From contig NZ_CP080412.1 in the NCBI RefSeq assembly GCF_019457635.1, positions 248,001-312,000 of the forward strand: a stretch of 64,000 bases of DNA, given 5' to 3'. The notes beneath the pieces are model-generated. The model was not told where the DNA came from, ran no database searches, and saw only the letters and a list, made by a program, of their open reading frames with translations. This stretch comes from Shewanella mangrovisoli (lineage in GTDB: Bacteria; Pseudomonadota; Gammaproteobacteria; Enterobacterales; Shewanellaceae). The position numbers were made by a program, and so were the translations under genes. Positions 56,673 to 64,000 of the stretch are shown here, piece by piece. Numbering within the stretch: the first letter of the stretch is position 1; each line of letters starts with the position of its first letter.

Positions 56673-57107
56673 ATGCGTTTAAATACTCTATCTCCAGCTG
56701 CAGGCGCTAAGCATGCACCAAAGCGTGTAGGCCGTGGTATGGGTTCAGGCTTAGGTAAAACTGCTGGTCGTGGTCACAAAGGCCAAAAATCTCGTAGCGG
56801 TGGCGGTGTACGCCCAGGCTTCGAGGGTGGTCAAATGCCACTTAAGATCCGTTTACCTAAATTTGGTTTTACCTCGCGTCGCGCTATGGTAACAGCTGAA
56901 GTTCGTGTACTCGAACTGGCTAAAGTTAACGGTGATGTTATCGACTTAAACGCTCTGAAAGATGCGAACGTTATTACTCGCAACATCCAGTTTGCGAAAA
57001 TCGTTCTTTCAGGTACCATTGAGCGCCCAGTGACCGTAAAAGGTCTGAAGGTAACCAAAGGTGCACGTGCAGCGATTGAAGCTGCTGGCGGTAAGATCGA
57101 GGAATAA
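56673..57107 (+). CDS. rplO: 50S ribosomal protein L15
   Basis: 144 residues. Extended Gly/Arg/Lys-rich N-terminus ([19 protein letters not shown]) threading the 23S core, then a globular C-terminal domain. Immediately before secY. Confidence 0.99.
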   Translation: MRLNTLSPAAGAKHAPKRVGRGMGSGLGKTAGRGHKGQKSRSGGGVRPGFEGGQMPLKIRLPKFGFTSRRAMVTAEVRVLELAKVNGDVIDLNALKDANVITRNIQFAKIVLSGTIERPVTVKGLKVTKGARAAIEAAGGKIEE

Positions 57108-57114
57108 TACGTCG

Positions 57115-58455
57115 ATGGCAAAACCAGGACTTGATTTAAAAAGCGCGAAAGGTGGACTTTCTGAATTGAAAGCTCGCCTCCTGTTCGTGATTGGTGCGAT
57201 TATCGTCTTTAGAGCCGGTTCGTTTGTGCCAATTCCTGGTATTGACGCAGCTGTATTAGCAGAGCTGTTTGCTCAGCAAAAAGGTACCATCCTTGGCATG
57301 TTTAACATGTTCTCGGGTGGTGCTCTTTCCCGTGCTTCTATCTTTGCATTAGGTATCATGCCGTACATTTCGGCATCGATTATCATGCAGTTATTGACTG
57401 TGGTGCATCCTGCACTCGCTGAATTGAAAAAAGAAGGCGAGTCTGGACGTAAAAAAATCAGTCAGTACACACGTTGGGGTACGTTGGTGCTGGGTACATT
57501 CCAGTCGATCGGTATTGCAACAGGGTTACCAAACTTAGTCCCTGGCCTAGTGGTCAACATTGGATTCGGTTTCTACTTTGTTGCGGTTGTGAGCTTAGTA
57601 ACAGGAACTATGTTCCTGATGTGGCTAGGTGAGCAAATTACCGAACGAGGTATAGGTAACGGTATCTCGATTTTAATTTTCGCAGGTATTGTTGCTGGAT
57701 TACCTTCCGCTATCGGCCAAACGGCTGAGCAGGCGCGTCAAGGTGACCTGAATGTGTTAGTATTGTTGTTGCTCGCGGTAATTATTTTTGCTGTGACTTA
57801 TTTCGTGGTGTTTGTAGAACGTGGTCAACGTCGTATCGTTGTTAACTACGCTAAGCGCCAGCAAGGCCGTAAGGTATTCGCTGCGCAATCTACTCACTTG
57901 CCGCTGAAAATAAACATGGCGGGTGTAATTCCTCCAATTTTTGCGTCAAGCATCATTTTGTTCCCAGGCACACTGGCTCAGTGGTTTGGTCAAAATGAGT
58001 CTATGTCATGGTTAAGTGATTTTTCACTGGCCGTGTCACCAGGACAACCGCTTTACTCATTATTGTATGCAGCAGCGATTATCTTCTTCTGTTTCTTCTA
58101 TACTGCGTTGGTATTTAACCCACGTGAAACAGCAGATAACCTGAAGAAGAGTGGTGCATTCATCCCTGGGATCCGTCCTGGAGAACAGACTTCGCGTTAC
58201 ATTGATAAAGTAATGACTCGCCTGACATTAGCTGGCGCGTTATACATTACCTTTATCTGTTTAATTCCGGAGTTCATGTTAATTGCGTGGAAAGTACAGT
58301 TCTATTTTGGCGGTACTTCACTACTAATTATGGTAGTCGTAATCATGGACTTCATGGCTCAGGTTCAGACCCATATGATGTCACATCAGTATGAGTCTGT
58401 GATGAAGAAAGCTAACCTAGTAAACAAAGCGAACTTAGATCGCTTTGGTCGCTAA
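57115..58455 (+). CDS. secY: Protein translocase subunit SecY
   Basis: 446 residues (E. coli 443), ten membrane helices; the channel of SecYEG. ATG at 57115 with GAGGAA upstream; the longer frame runs through rplO. The plug and pore region ([20 protein letters not shown]) and the cytoplasmic loop with [12 protein letters not shown] are typical. Co-transcription with ribosomal genes is usual. Confidence 0.99.
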   Translation: MAKPGLDLKSAKGGLSELKARLLFVIGAIIVFRAGSFVPIPGIDAAVLAELFAQQKGTILGMFNMFSGGALSRASIFALGIMPYISASIIMQLLTVVHPALAELKKEGESGRKKISQYTRWGTLVLGTFQSIGIATGLPNLVPGLVVNIGFGFYFVAVVSLVTGTMFLMWLGEQITERGIGNGISILIFAGIVAGLPSAIGQTAEQARQGDLNVLVLLLLAVIIFAVTYFVVFVERGQRRIVVNYAKRQQGRKVFAAQSTHLPLKINMAGVIPPIFASSIILFPGTLAQWFGQNESMSWLSDFSLAVSPGQPLYSLLYAAAIIFFCFFYTALVFNPRETADNLKKSGAFIPGIRPGEQTSRYIDKVMTRLTLAGALYITFICLIPEFMLIAWKVQFYFGGTSLLIMVVVIMDFMAQVQTHMMSHQYESVMKKANLVNKANLDRFGR

Positions 58456-58476
58456 GTAGCTTTACGGAGTGATGAA

Positions 58477-58590
58477 ATGAAAGTTCGAGCTTCCGTGAAG
58501 AAGATCTGCCGTAACTGCAAGATCGTCAAGCGTAGTGGCGTTGTACGCGTTATCTGTGTTGAACCAAAACACAAACAGCGTCAAGGCTAA
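58477..58590 (+). CDS. rpmJ: 50S ribosomal protein L36
   Basis: 37 residues: begins [15 protein letters not shown], with a C-x2-C ... C-x4-H zinc site, so this is the zinc-binding form. ATG at 58477 is preceded by GGAG at five to eight bases; a nearby ATG at 58472 runs into a stop. Last gene of the spc operon, between secY and rpsM as in E. coli. Confidence 0.97.
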   Translation: MKVRASVKKICRNCKIVKRSGVVRVICVEPKHKQRQG

Positions 58591-58600
58591 TTGAAAGATT

Positions 58601-58624
58601 GTTCAGCCCAGTTTTGGGCTGAAC
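58601..58624 (+). other. rpmJ-rpsM hairpin
   Basis: GTTCAGCCCA, GTTT, TGGGCTGAAC: a perfect 10-bp stem ten bases after rpmJ, followed by A rather than T. Marks the spc-alpha boundary; may be a processing signal or a Rho-independent terminator lacking its U tract. Confidence 0.65.
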
Positions 58625-58634
58625 AAAATATTGT

Positions 58635-58663
58635 TTGCAAATCTGTCAACTGTCGAGTATCCT
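58635..58663 (+). promoter_or_regulatory. Possible alpha operon promoter
   Basis: TTGCAA (58635-58640), 17-bp spacer, TATCCT (58658-58663). The -10 is poor, and the same bases begin the S4 target RNA. Confidence 0.4.
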
Positions 58664-58725
58664 TTCGGGCTTTTCGCAGTTGGCCTTTAACTTAAGGAGT
58701 GCATAGTGGCCCGTATCGCTGGCAT
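58655..58725 (+). ncRNA. Alpha operon ribosome-binding site pseudoknot (S4 target)
   Basis: GAGTATCCTTTCGGGCTTTTC...GGAGTGCATAGTGGCCCGTAT closely follows the E. coli alpha mRNA leader, where nested pseudoknots bound by S4 trap the ribosome at rpsM. CGGGC can pair with the early rpsM codons GCCCG, as in E. coli. Confidence 0.8.
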
Positions 58726-59062
58726 TAACATTCCTGATCAAAAGCATACAGTCATCGCATTGACTGCAATTTTCGGCATCGGCCGTACTCGCGCTAGAGC
58801 AATCTGCGCAGCTACGTCAATTGCTGAAACTGCTAAGATCAAGGAATTGAGCGAAGCTCAAATCGACACCCTACGCGAAGAAGTTGCCAAATACTTAGTA
58901 GAAGGTGACTTACGTCGTGAGATTTCCATGAACATCAAGCGTCTGATGGACCTTGGTTGCTATCGTGGTCTCCGCCATCGTCGTAGCCTGCCTCTTCGTG
59001 GGCAACGTACTAAGACCAATGCGCGTACGCGTAAAGGTCCACGTAAACCAATCAAGAAGTAA
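58706..59062 (+). CDS. rpsM: 30S ribosomal protein S13
   Basis: 118 residues, GTG start as in E. coli, with AAGGAG upstream inside the S4-regulated pseudoknot. Head protein contacting P-site tRNA and S19; [19 protein letters not shown] is the conserved tail. Confidence 0.99.
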   Translation: MARIAGINIPDQKHTVIALTAIFGIGRTRARAICAATSIAETAKIKELSEAQIDTLREEVAKYLVEGDLRREISMNIKRLMDLGCYRGLRHRRSLPLRGQRTKTNARTRKGPRKPIKK

Positions 59063-59076
59063 CGGGAAGGTAGACA

Positions 59077-59469
59077 ATGGCTAAAGTTCCGTCACGTTCT
59101 CCGCGTAAGCGCGTACGTAAACAGGTTGCAGATGGCATGGCTCATATCCATGCTTCTTTCAACAACACAATTGTCACCATTACAGATCGTCAAGGTAATG
59201 CGTTGTCATGGGCTACTTCAGGTGGTTCAGGTTTCCGTGGTTCACGTAAATCTACGCCATTTGCTGCACAGGTAGCTGCTGAGCGTGCAGGTGCTGCTGC
59301 TCAAGACTACGGTTTAAAAAACCTTGAAGTGTTTGTGAAGGGTCCAGGTCCAGGTCGTGAATCAGCCATTCGTGCGCTGAACGCTGTTGGTTATAAAATT
59401 ACCAACATTACCGATGTGACGCCGATCCCTCATAATGGTTGTCGTCCTCCTAAAAAGCGTCGTGTATAA
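59077..59469 (+). CDS. rpsK: 30S ribosomal protein S11
   Basis: 130 residues. Platform protein near the mRNA exit; G-P-G-P-G-R-E-S-A and [13 protein letters not shown] end are conserved, including the N-G site prone to isoaspartate. Confidence 0.99.
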
Positions 59470-59500
59470 CGCGTTTCATTAGGATAGTTGGAGAAAGATC

Positions 59501-60121
59501 ATGGCAAGATACTTGGGTCCCAAGCTCAAGCTCAGCCGCCGAGAAGGTACTGACCTTTTCTTAAAAAGCGGTGTGAGAGCAATCGATTCAAAGTGTAAAC
59601 TGGAATCTGCACCAGGACAGCATGGCGCTCGTAAGCCACGTCTGTCAGAGTACGGTTTACAGTTACGCGAAAAACAAAAAGTTCGTCGTATTTACGGTGT
59701 GTTAGAAAAGCAATTCCGTAACTACTACAAAGAGGCTGCACGTCTGAAAGGCAACACTGGTGAGAACCTGTTGCAACTTTTAGAAACTCGTTTAGATAAC
59801 GTTGTTTATCGTATGGGTTTCGGTGCGACTCGTGCAGAATCACGTCAGCTAGTAAGCCATAAATCAATTATGGTTAACGGTCGTGTTGTTAACATTCCGT
59901 CATTCAAAGTGTCTGCGAATGATGTTGTAAGCATCCGTGAAAAGTCACGCACTCAAGCTCGTATCAAAGCGGCTTTAGAAGTGGCAGCTCAACGCGAGAA
60001 GCCTACATGGGTTGAAGTCGACAGCGCGAAAATGGAAGGTGCTTTCAAGCGTATTCCAGAACGTAGCGATTTGTCTGCGGAAATTAACGAACAGCTGATC
60101 GTCGAGCTTTACTCTAAGTAA
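59501..60121 (+). CDS. rpsD: 30S ribosomal protein S4
   Basis: 206 residues, E. coli length. Initiator of 30S assembly and translational repressor of this operon through the alpha leader. S4/RNA-binding fold ([20 protein letters not shown]) in the middle. The N-terminal zinc cysteines of other phyla are absent, as usual here. Confidence 0.99.
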   Translation: MARYLGPKLKLSRREGTDLFLKSGVRAIDSKCKLESAPGQHGARKPRLSEYGLQLREKQKVRRIYGVLEKQFRNYYKEAARLKGNTGENLLQLLETRLDNVVYRMGFGATRAESRQLVSHKSIMVNGRVVNIPSFKVSANDVVSIREKSRTQARIKAALEVAAQREKPTWVEVDSAKMEGAFKRIPERSDLSAEINEQLIVELYSK

Positions 60122-60145
60122 GGCTAACAAACAAGAGAGGACACA

Positions 60146-61135
60146 ATGCAGGGTTCTGTTACAGAATTTCTTAAACCGCGTCTCGTTGATATCGAGCAGG
60201 TTAACTCAACACGTGCCAAGGTTACTTTGGAACCGCTTGAGCGTGGTTTCGGCCACACTTTAGGTAACGCGTTGCGTCGCATCCTATTGTCGTCTATGCC
60301 CGGCTGCGCGGTTACCGAAGTCGAGATTGACGGCGTACTGCACGAATACAGCAGTAAGGAAGGCGTACAAGAAGATATCCTTGAAATCTTGCTGAACCTG
60401 AAAGGGTTAGCAGTGACTATCGAGGGTAAAGACGAGGCTATGCTTACATTAAGCAAGTCCGGCGCAGGCCCTGTCATCGCAGCAGATATCACGCATGATG
60501 GTGATGTCACTATCGTGAATCCTGATCATGTTATCTGTCATTTAACAGGTAACAATGATATCAGCATGCGTATTCGCGTTGAGCGTGGTCGTGGTTATGT
60601 GCCAGCATCTGCTCGTGCACAGACTGAAGACGATGATCGCCCAATCGGCCGTTTGCTGGTTGATGCTTCTTTCTCGCCAGTTGCACGTATTGCCTACAAT
60701 GTAGAAGCAGCTCGTGTTGAACAGCGTACTGACTTGGATAAACTCGTTATCGATATGACCACTAACGGTACTATCGATCCTGAGGAAGCTATCCGTCGTT
60801 CTGCAACCATCTTAGCTGAACAGCTGGATGCGTTTGTTGAGCTGCGCGACGTGACTGAGCCAGAAATGAAAGAAGAGAAGCCGGAGTTCGATCCGATTCT
60901 GTTGCGTCCTGTCGACGATTTAGAGCTAACTGTACGTTCGGCTAACTGTTTGAAAGCCGAAGCGATTCATTACATCGGAGATCTGGTACAGCGTACTGAA
61001 GTTGAGCTGCTGAAGACCCCTAACTTAGGTAAGAAGTCTCTTACTGAAATTAAGGACGTTTTAGCTTCTCGCGGACTGTCGTTAGGTATGCGTCTGGAAA
61101 ACTGGCCTCCAGCTAGTTTAGCAGACGACCTATAA
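60146..61135 (+). CDS. rpoA: RNA polymerase subunit alpha
   Basis: 329 residues, E. coli length. N-terminal domain dimerises and nucleates polymerase assembly ([20 protein letters not shown]); C-terminal domain (from ~249) binds UP elements and activators, with the R-S-A-N-C-L-K helix and [18 protein letters not shown] upstream of the ATG. Confidence 0.99.
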
Positions 61136-61175
61136 GTCTCAGGTTTGTACAGATTTAGGTTATAAGGATTAGGTC

Positions 61176-61571
61176 ATGCGCCATCGTAAGAGTGGTCGTC
61201 AACTTAACCGCAACAGCAGCCACCGCCAAGCTATGTTCCGTAACATGGCAAGCTCACTGGTTCGTCATGAGATCATCAAGACAACCGTAGCTAAAGCGAA
61301 AGAACTGCGTCGCGTAGTTGAGCCTCTGATAACACTTGCTAAGAGTGACAGCGTTGCAAACCGTCGTTTAGCGTTTGCACGTACTCGCGACGCTGAAGTC
61401 GTAGGTAAGTTATTCACTGAATTGGGTCCACGTTACCAGGAACGTCCTGGTGGCTACACCCGTATCCTTAAGTGCGGTTTACGTGCTGGTGATAAAGCCC
61501 CAATGGCTTACATCGAGCTAGTAGGTCGTCCAGAAGCTGCTCAAGCTGTTGAAGTTGAAGCTGCTGAGTAA
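61176..61571 (+). CDS. rplQ: 50S ribosomal protein L17
   Basis: 131 residues, starts [17 protein letters not shown]. Binds 23S at the tunnel exit side. Last gene of the alpha operon; the terminator follows. Confidence 0.99.
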   Translation: MRHRKSGRQLNRNSSHRQAMFRNMASSLVRHEIIKTTVAKAKELRRVVEPLITLAKSDSVANRRLAFARTRDAEVVGKLFTELGPRYQERPGGYTRILKCGLRAGDKAPMAYIELVGRPEAAQAVEVEAAE

Positions 61572-61589
61572 TTAAGGCTACAAAGATTG

Positions 61590-61618
61590 AAAAACCGGGC
61601 TCTAAGCCCGGTTTTTTT
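61590..61618. terminator. Alpha operon terminator (bidirectional)
   Basis: AAAAACCGGGC, TCTAA loop, GCCCGGTTTTTTT between rplQ and the convergent binding-protein gene. Confidence 0.95.
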
Positions 61619-61636
61619 GTTTTTAGCGCTTCTTCG

Positions 61637-62641
61637 TTAATCTACCCAAGTCGCTTGTTTCTCAATTTCCTTTGGCAGTTTGAGTTGCCATCTCTTTATC
61701 GCTGCACGGCTAAATCGATATTGGCCAAGATCATCCGTGATAGGGAAGATGTTCTCAGGCTTTTCTCCTGCAAGTATTCTAAGGGCTATGTTGGCTGCGA
61801 TTGAGCCATGATGATAGCCATCGAGCACATAGCCACCTAGATTGCCATTGGCATAGATGCTAAATCCCCAAAAGCCGAAATTCGGCACCGGTGTGTGGTT
61901 GGTAATCCATTCGAGTAAGTTATCGGCATCCACTGATTGATCGTCTTCATCTCTGACAGCGTGATACAGCGCCACCACAATTGCACTATAACCATTATCC
62001 TTTGCTGCTCTGACTTGTTGTTGCCACTCTGCTAATTGGGTTAGTTGGAGAATGTGAACTTCGATATCACTTAACATGCTCGATGGTTGCTTACTGATGT
62101 ACTCGGCCGCGATTTTCGAAGTATTGCTGCCATCGAAGAGCACTAGGATTTTACGATGCTTGGCTTGTGGCAATAATCTCTCGAGTAACAGTAAGGAACG
62201 CTTGAGTAACGGGCGCTCTAGCACGCCTGTGAAGCGCTCATGCTCATTTAAATGGTATTCCCGAGGATTCATATTCACCCCGAGGTAAACCACGGGAATT
62301 TGGATGCCATTGAGACGCTGATGGAGATAATGAATGGCGTTGTCATCGGCAAGGATCACCAGTTGTGGTTGTTGCTCGACAATGAACTGCCAAGCGAGTT
62401 CTGCACGTTCTGCGTAGCGCTCTTTAGCTAAGCGCTTGGTGTCCATCTCAAAGTGGCTAACTTGATGTTGTGGGGCCAGTTTATCGACAATGGCTTGATA
62501 GTATTCTTTATCCCACTGATAGCCTTGATGGTAACTTTCGATAACCACCACTTTAGCAGCGTAGAGCATCAGTGGGTGACTGGTGAGCATTAGGAGTAGC
62601 AACAGTCGCCATCTTTTGTTAAATGGCTTAATCACATTCAT
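61637..62641 (-). CDS. Periplasmic ABC-type substrate-binding protein, unknown ligand
   Basis: 334 residues with a signal peptide (basic start, LLLLLMLTSHPLMLYA, cleavage near A28). The mature part starts V-V-V-I-E-S-Y-H-Q-G-Y-Q-W-D and alternates strands and helices like a type I periplasmic binding fold of the ABC_sub_bind/TrpX-like kind. No permease or ATPase gene is next to it, so it may serve a distant transporter or pass a signal to a membrane sensor. Function not recognised beyond the fold. It lies alone between the alpha operon and the ccm cluster. Confidence 0.75.
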   Translation of the reverse strand: MNVIKPFNKRWRLLLLLMLTSHPLMLYAAKVVVIESYHQGYQWDKEYYQAIVDKLAPQHQVSHFEMDTKRLAKERYAERAELAWQFIVEQQPQLVILADDNAIHYLHQRLNGIQIPVVYLGVNMNPREYHLNEHERFTGVLERPLLKRSLLLLERLLPQAKHRKILVLFDGSNTSKIAAEYISKQPSSMLSDIEVHILQLTQLAEWQQQVRAAKDNGYSAIVVALYHAVRDEDDQSVDADNLLEWITNHTPVPNFGFWGFSIYANGNLGGYVLDGYHHGSIAANIALRILAGEKPENIFPITDDLGQYRFSRAAIKRWQLKLPKEIEKQATWVD

Positions 62642-62704
62642 AGACAGCGTCCTGCCGGAATACTGTCTTGAGTATAGTTCAGCCGTTAATTGTGAATGGA
62701 CAAT

Positions 62705-62725
62705 AAAAAAGCCTCCGAAGAGGCT
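62705..62725 (-). terminator. Terminator after ccmE
   Basis: On the minus strand: AGCCTC, TTCG, GAGGCT then a T run; 31 bases after the ccmE stop, so ccmE ends this minus-strand transcript. Confidence 0.88.
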
Positions 62726-62755
62726 CTTTGTTTATCAACATTTACAGCATGGCGA

Positions 62756-63241
62756 TTATTGCGCCGCCGATTTTTGCTGGCTGTAATCTAACTTCTCATG
62801 CTTTTGGCCCATGGCTTCGGCCACTTCTGGCGGCATGTAATTTTCATCATGCTTCGCCAGTACTTCGGTTGCGGCCAATTTGCCGTCTTCACCTAATACG
62901 CCTTGTGCCACAATACCTTGGCCTTCACGGAACAGATCCGGCAGCAGATCGTCATAGGTCACGAGAATTTCGCCACCTAATGAGTCATGCACGGCAAACT
63001 GCACGTGCAGGCTGTTTGGATCGCGCACCATAGAACCAACCGTTACCATACCACCTACGCGAATACGTTGGCCCGCTTCGGGTTTAACACCGGTATCGGT
63101 TTTACCGTGTACGATCTCTGACGGTGTGTAGAATAAGTTTAAGTTGGAGTTCAGCGCATACAGCAGAAGCGAAGCAATCGCGGCTACGCCACCGATTAAT
63201 GCTACAGCTAACGTCAGTCTCTTTTTGCGTCTTGGGTTCAC
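62756..63241 (-). CDS. ccmE: Cytochrome c maturation heme chaperone CcmE
   Basis: 161 residues, GTG start. An N-terminal membrane anchor (about 9-30) and a periplasmic OB-fold. The heme-binding His131 is in [11 protein letters not shown], with Y135 as distal ligand partner. It takes heme from CcmC and hands it to the CcmF/H ligase. The start overlaps the ccmD stop (GTGA). Fits the rich c-type cytochrome content of Shewanella. Confidence 0.97.
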
Positions 63242-63438
63242 GATTTGGTACTCCTAGTCTCTTTAAGGCGTTCTTCGCGGTTCATCTTCTTCGCGATTTC
63301 AATCAGTACTTTGCGCTTTTGGCGCGCACTAGTGATGATCAGCGTCGATAAACAGAAGAAGGTCACGCCATAGGCAAGCCACACATAAAAGGCATAGCCA
63401 CCCATGTTGAAAAAATCACTGATAGAATCGAATTGCAT
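63238..63438 (-). CDS. ccmD: Heme exporter accessory protein CcmD
   Basis: 66 residues with one membrane helix (about 12-33) and a basic cytoplasmic tail, the typical small CcmD. Needed to release holo-CcmE from the CcmABC complex. Overlaps ccmC by 1 nt (TAATG) and ccmE by 4 nt. Confidence 0.93.
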
Positions 63439-64000
63439 TATTTGACCTCCTCAGCTTTAGCAAGTTCACGCACCCAAGGGCGCATGCCGTTTCTTGCTAA
63501 GATTTCTGCTCTAAATCTCACAATTGTGATAGCCCCTATCATAAGGCCGAAACCTAAAATATTGATTAAAAGTGGGTATAACATTTCGCTCGACATAGTC
63601 GATTTAGAGGTAATTTTGATCGTTGATGGTTGATGCAGAGAGCTCCACCATTCAACCGAGTATTTGATGATCGGAATGTTGATCACGCCGACGATCGCTA
63701 AGATCCCCGCTGCACGTGCTGCCAGTACTTTGTCTTCGAAGGAAGCATAGAGCGAGATCACGCCTAAATAGAGGAATAGCAGAACTAATTCAGACGTTAG
63801 ACGTGCATCCCATACCCACCAAGTACCCCACATGGGTTTACCCCATGTCGCGCCAGTAAAGAGGGCGATAAAGGTAATCACGGCGCCAATCGGTGCAATG
63901 GATGCGGCGGCCCAATCAGCCAGTTTAATTTGCCATACGAGGCCGATAAATGCGGCTGTCGCCATACCCATGTAGGCAGCCATTGACATTGAGGCTGCTG
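63438..64000 (-). CDS. ccmC: Heme exporter permease CcmC (5' end outside window)
   Basis: C-terminal ~187 residues; the frame stays open to the window edge and family length is about 245, so an internal Met (63989) is not the true start. The tryptophan-rich WWD signature W-G-T-W-W-V-W-D-A-R-L-T-S is complete. Membrane helices flank it. It presents heme to CcmE in the periplasm. ccmB and ccmA are expected just beyond the window. Confidence 0.95.
   Translation of the reverse strand, partial: AASMSMAAYMGMATAAFIGLVWQIKLADWAAASIAPIGAVITFIALFTGATWGKPMWGTWWVWDARLTSELVLLFLYLGVISLYASFEDKVLAARAAGILAIVGVINIPIIKYSVEWWSSLHQPSTIKITSKSTMSSEMLYPLLINILGFGLMIGAITIVRFRAEILARNGMRPWVRELAKAEEVK

Noticed and set aside
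63438..63989. Met at 63989 as the true ccmC start
   Set aside because: The frame is open to the window edge and the family is about 60 residues longer at the N-terminus.

Overview
The window comes from a gammaproteobacterial chromosome, almost certainly Shewanella, of the oneidensis/putrefaciens type. The signs are the 16S rRNA sequence, the rrn spacer with tRNA-Ile(GAT) and tRNA-Ala(TGC), the delta-9 desaturase/fabR pair, selD-selU, and a ccm cluster following the alpha ribosomal operon. Most of the window is conserved core genome. The accessory-looking parts are the left 7 kb (a giant surface protein) and a small AT-rich lipoprotein gene near 12-13 kb. I found no mobile element, CRISPR array, prophage or attachment site.

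Layout. 1-7 kb: the 3' end of a giant secreted Ig/cadherin-repeat protein. It has 13 tandem 276-bp repeats and ends in a GlyGly-CTERM-like segment followed, in frame, by a signal-peptide-like stretch and an outer-membrane beta-barrel. 7.2-9.1 kb: nudE-cysQ-GNAT operon. 9.3-11.8 kb: a TetR regulator overlapping an LplT-PlsC fusion, with a perfect palindrome upstream. 11.9-13.2 kb: orphan lipoprotein. 13.2-15.4 kb (minus): selD-selU for tRNA 2-selenouridine. 15.5-17.4 kb: divergent desaturase and fabR, with a FabR-type operator abutting the desaturase -10 box. 17.4-20 kb: trmA, murI (TTG start) and a membrane-anchored RRM protein.

20.1-25.85 kb: a complete rRNA operon with tandem promoters, boxA sites and terminator. 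26-29 kb: murB-birA with convergent coaA. 29.1-30.9 kb: the tRNA-Thr/Tyr/Gly/Thr-tufB unit. 30.9-43.1 kb: secE-nusG, then rplKAJL-rpoBC. 43.1-47.7 kb: str operon (rpsL-rpsG-fusA-tufA). 47.7-61.6 kb: S10, spc (with secY and rpmJ) and alpha operons. 61.6-64 kb (minus): an orphan periplasmic binding protein and the ccmC-ccmD-ccmE end of the cytochrome c maturation cluster.

The right 43 kb is one of the main blocks of translation, transcription and Sec genes. Its regulation can be read in the DNA: an L10 leader, an rplL-rpoB attenuator, an S10 leader with attenuator hairpin, and the alpha-operon S4 target. Most worth a second look are the GlyGly-CTERM/beta-barrel junction with an internal Shine-Dalgarno and ATG, the FabR operator, two ribosomal promoters whose -10 boxes lie inside inverted repeats, a terminator-like hairpin inside the rrn spacer, and the two tuf copies kept identical in protein. 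I see no clear undescribed multi-gene system.
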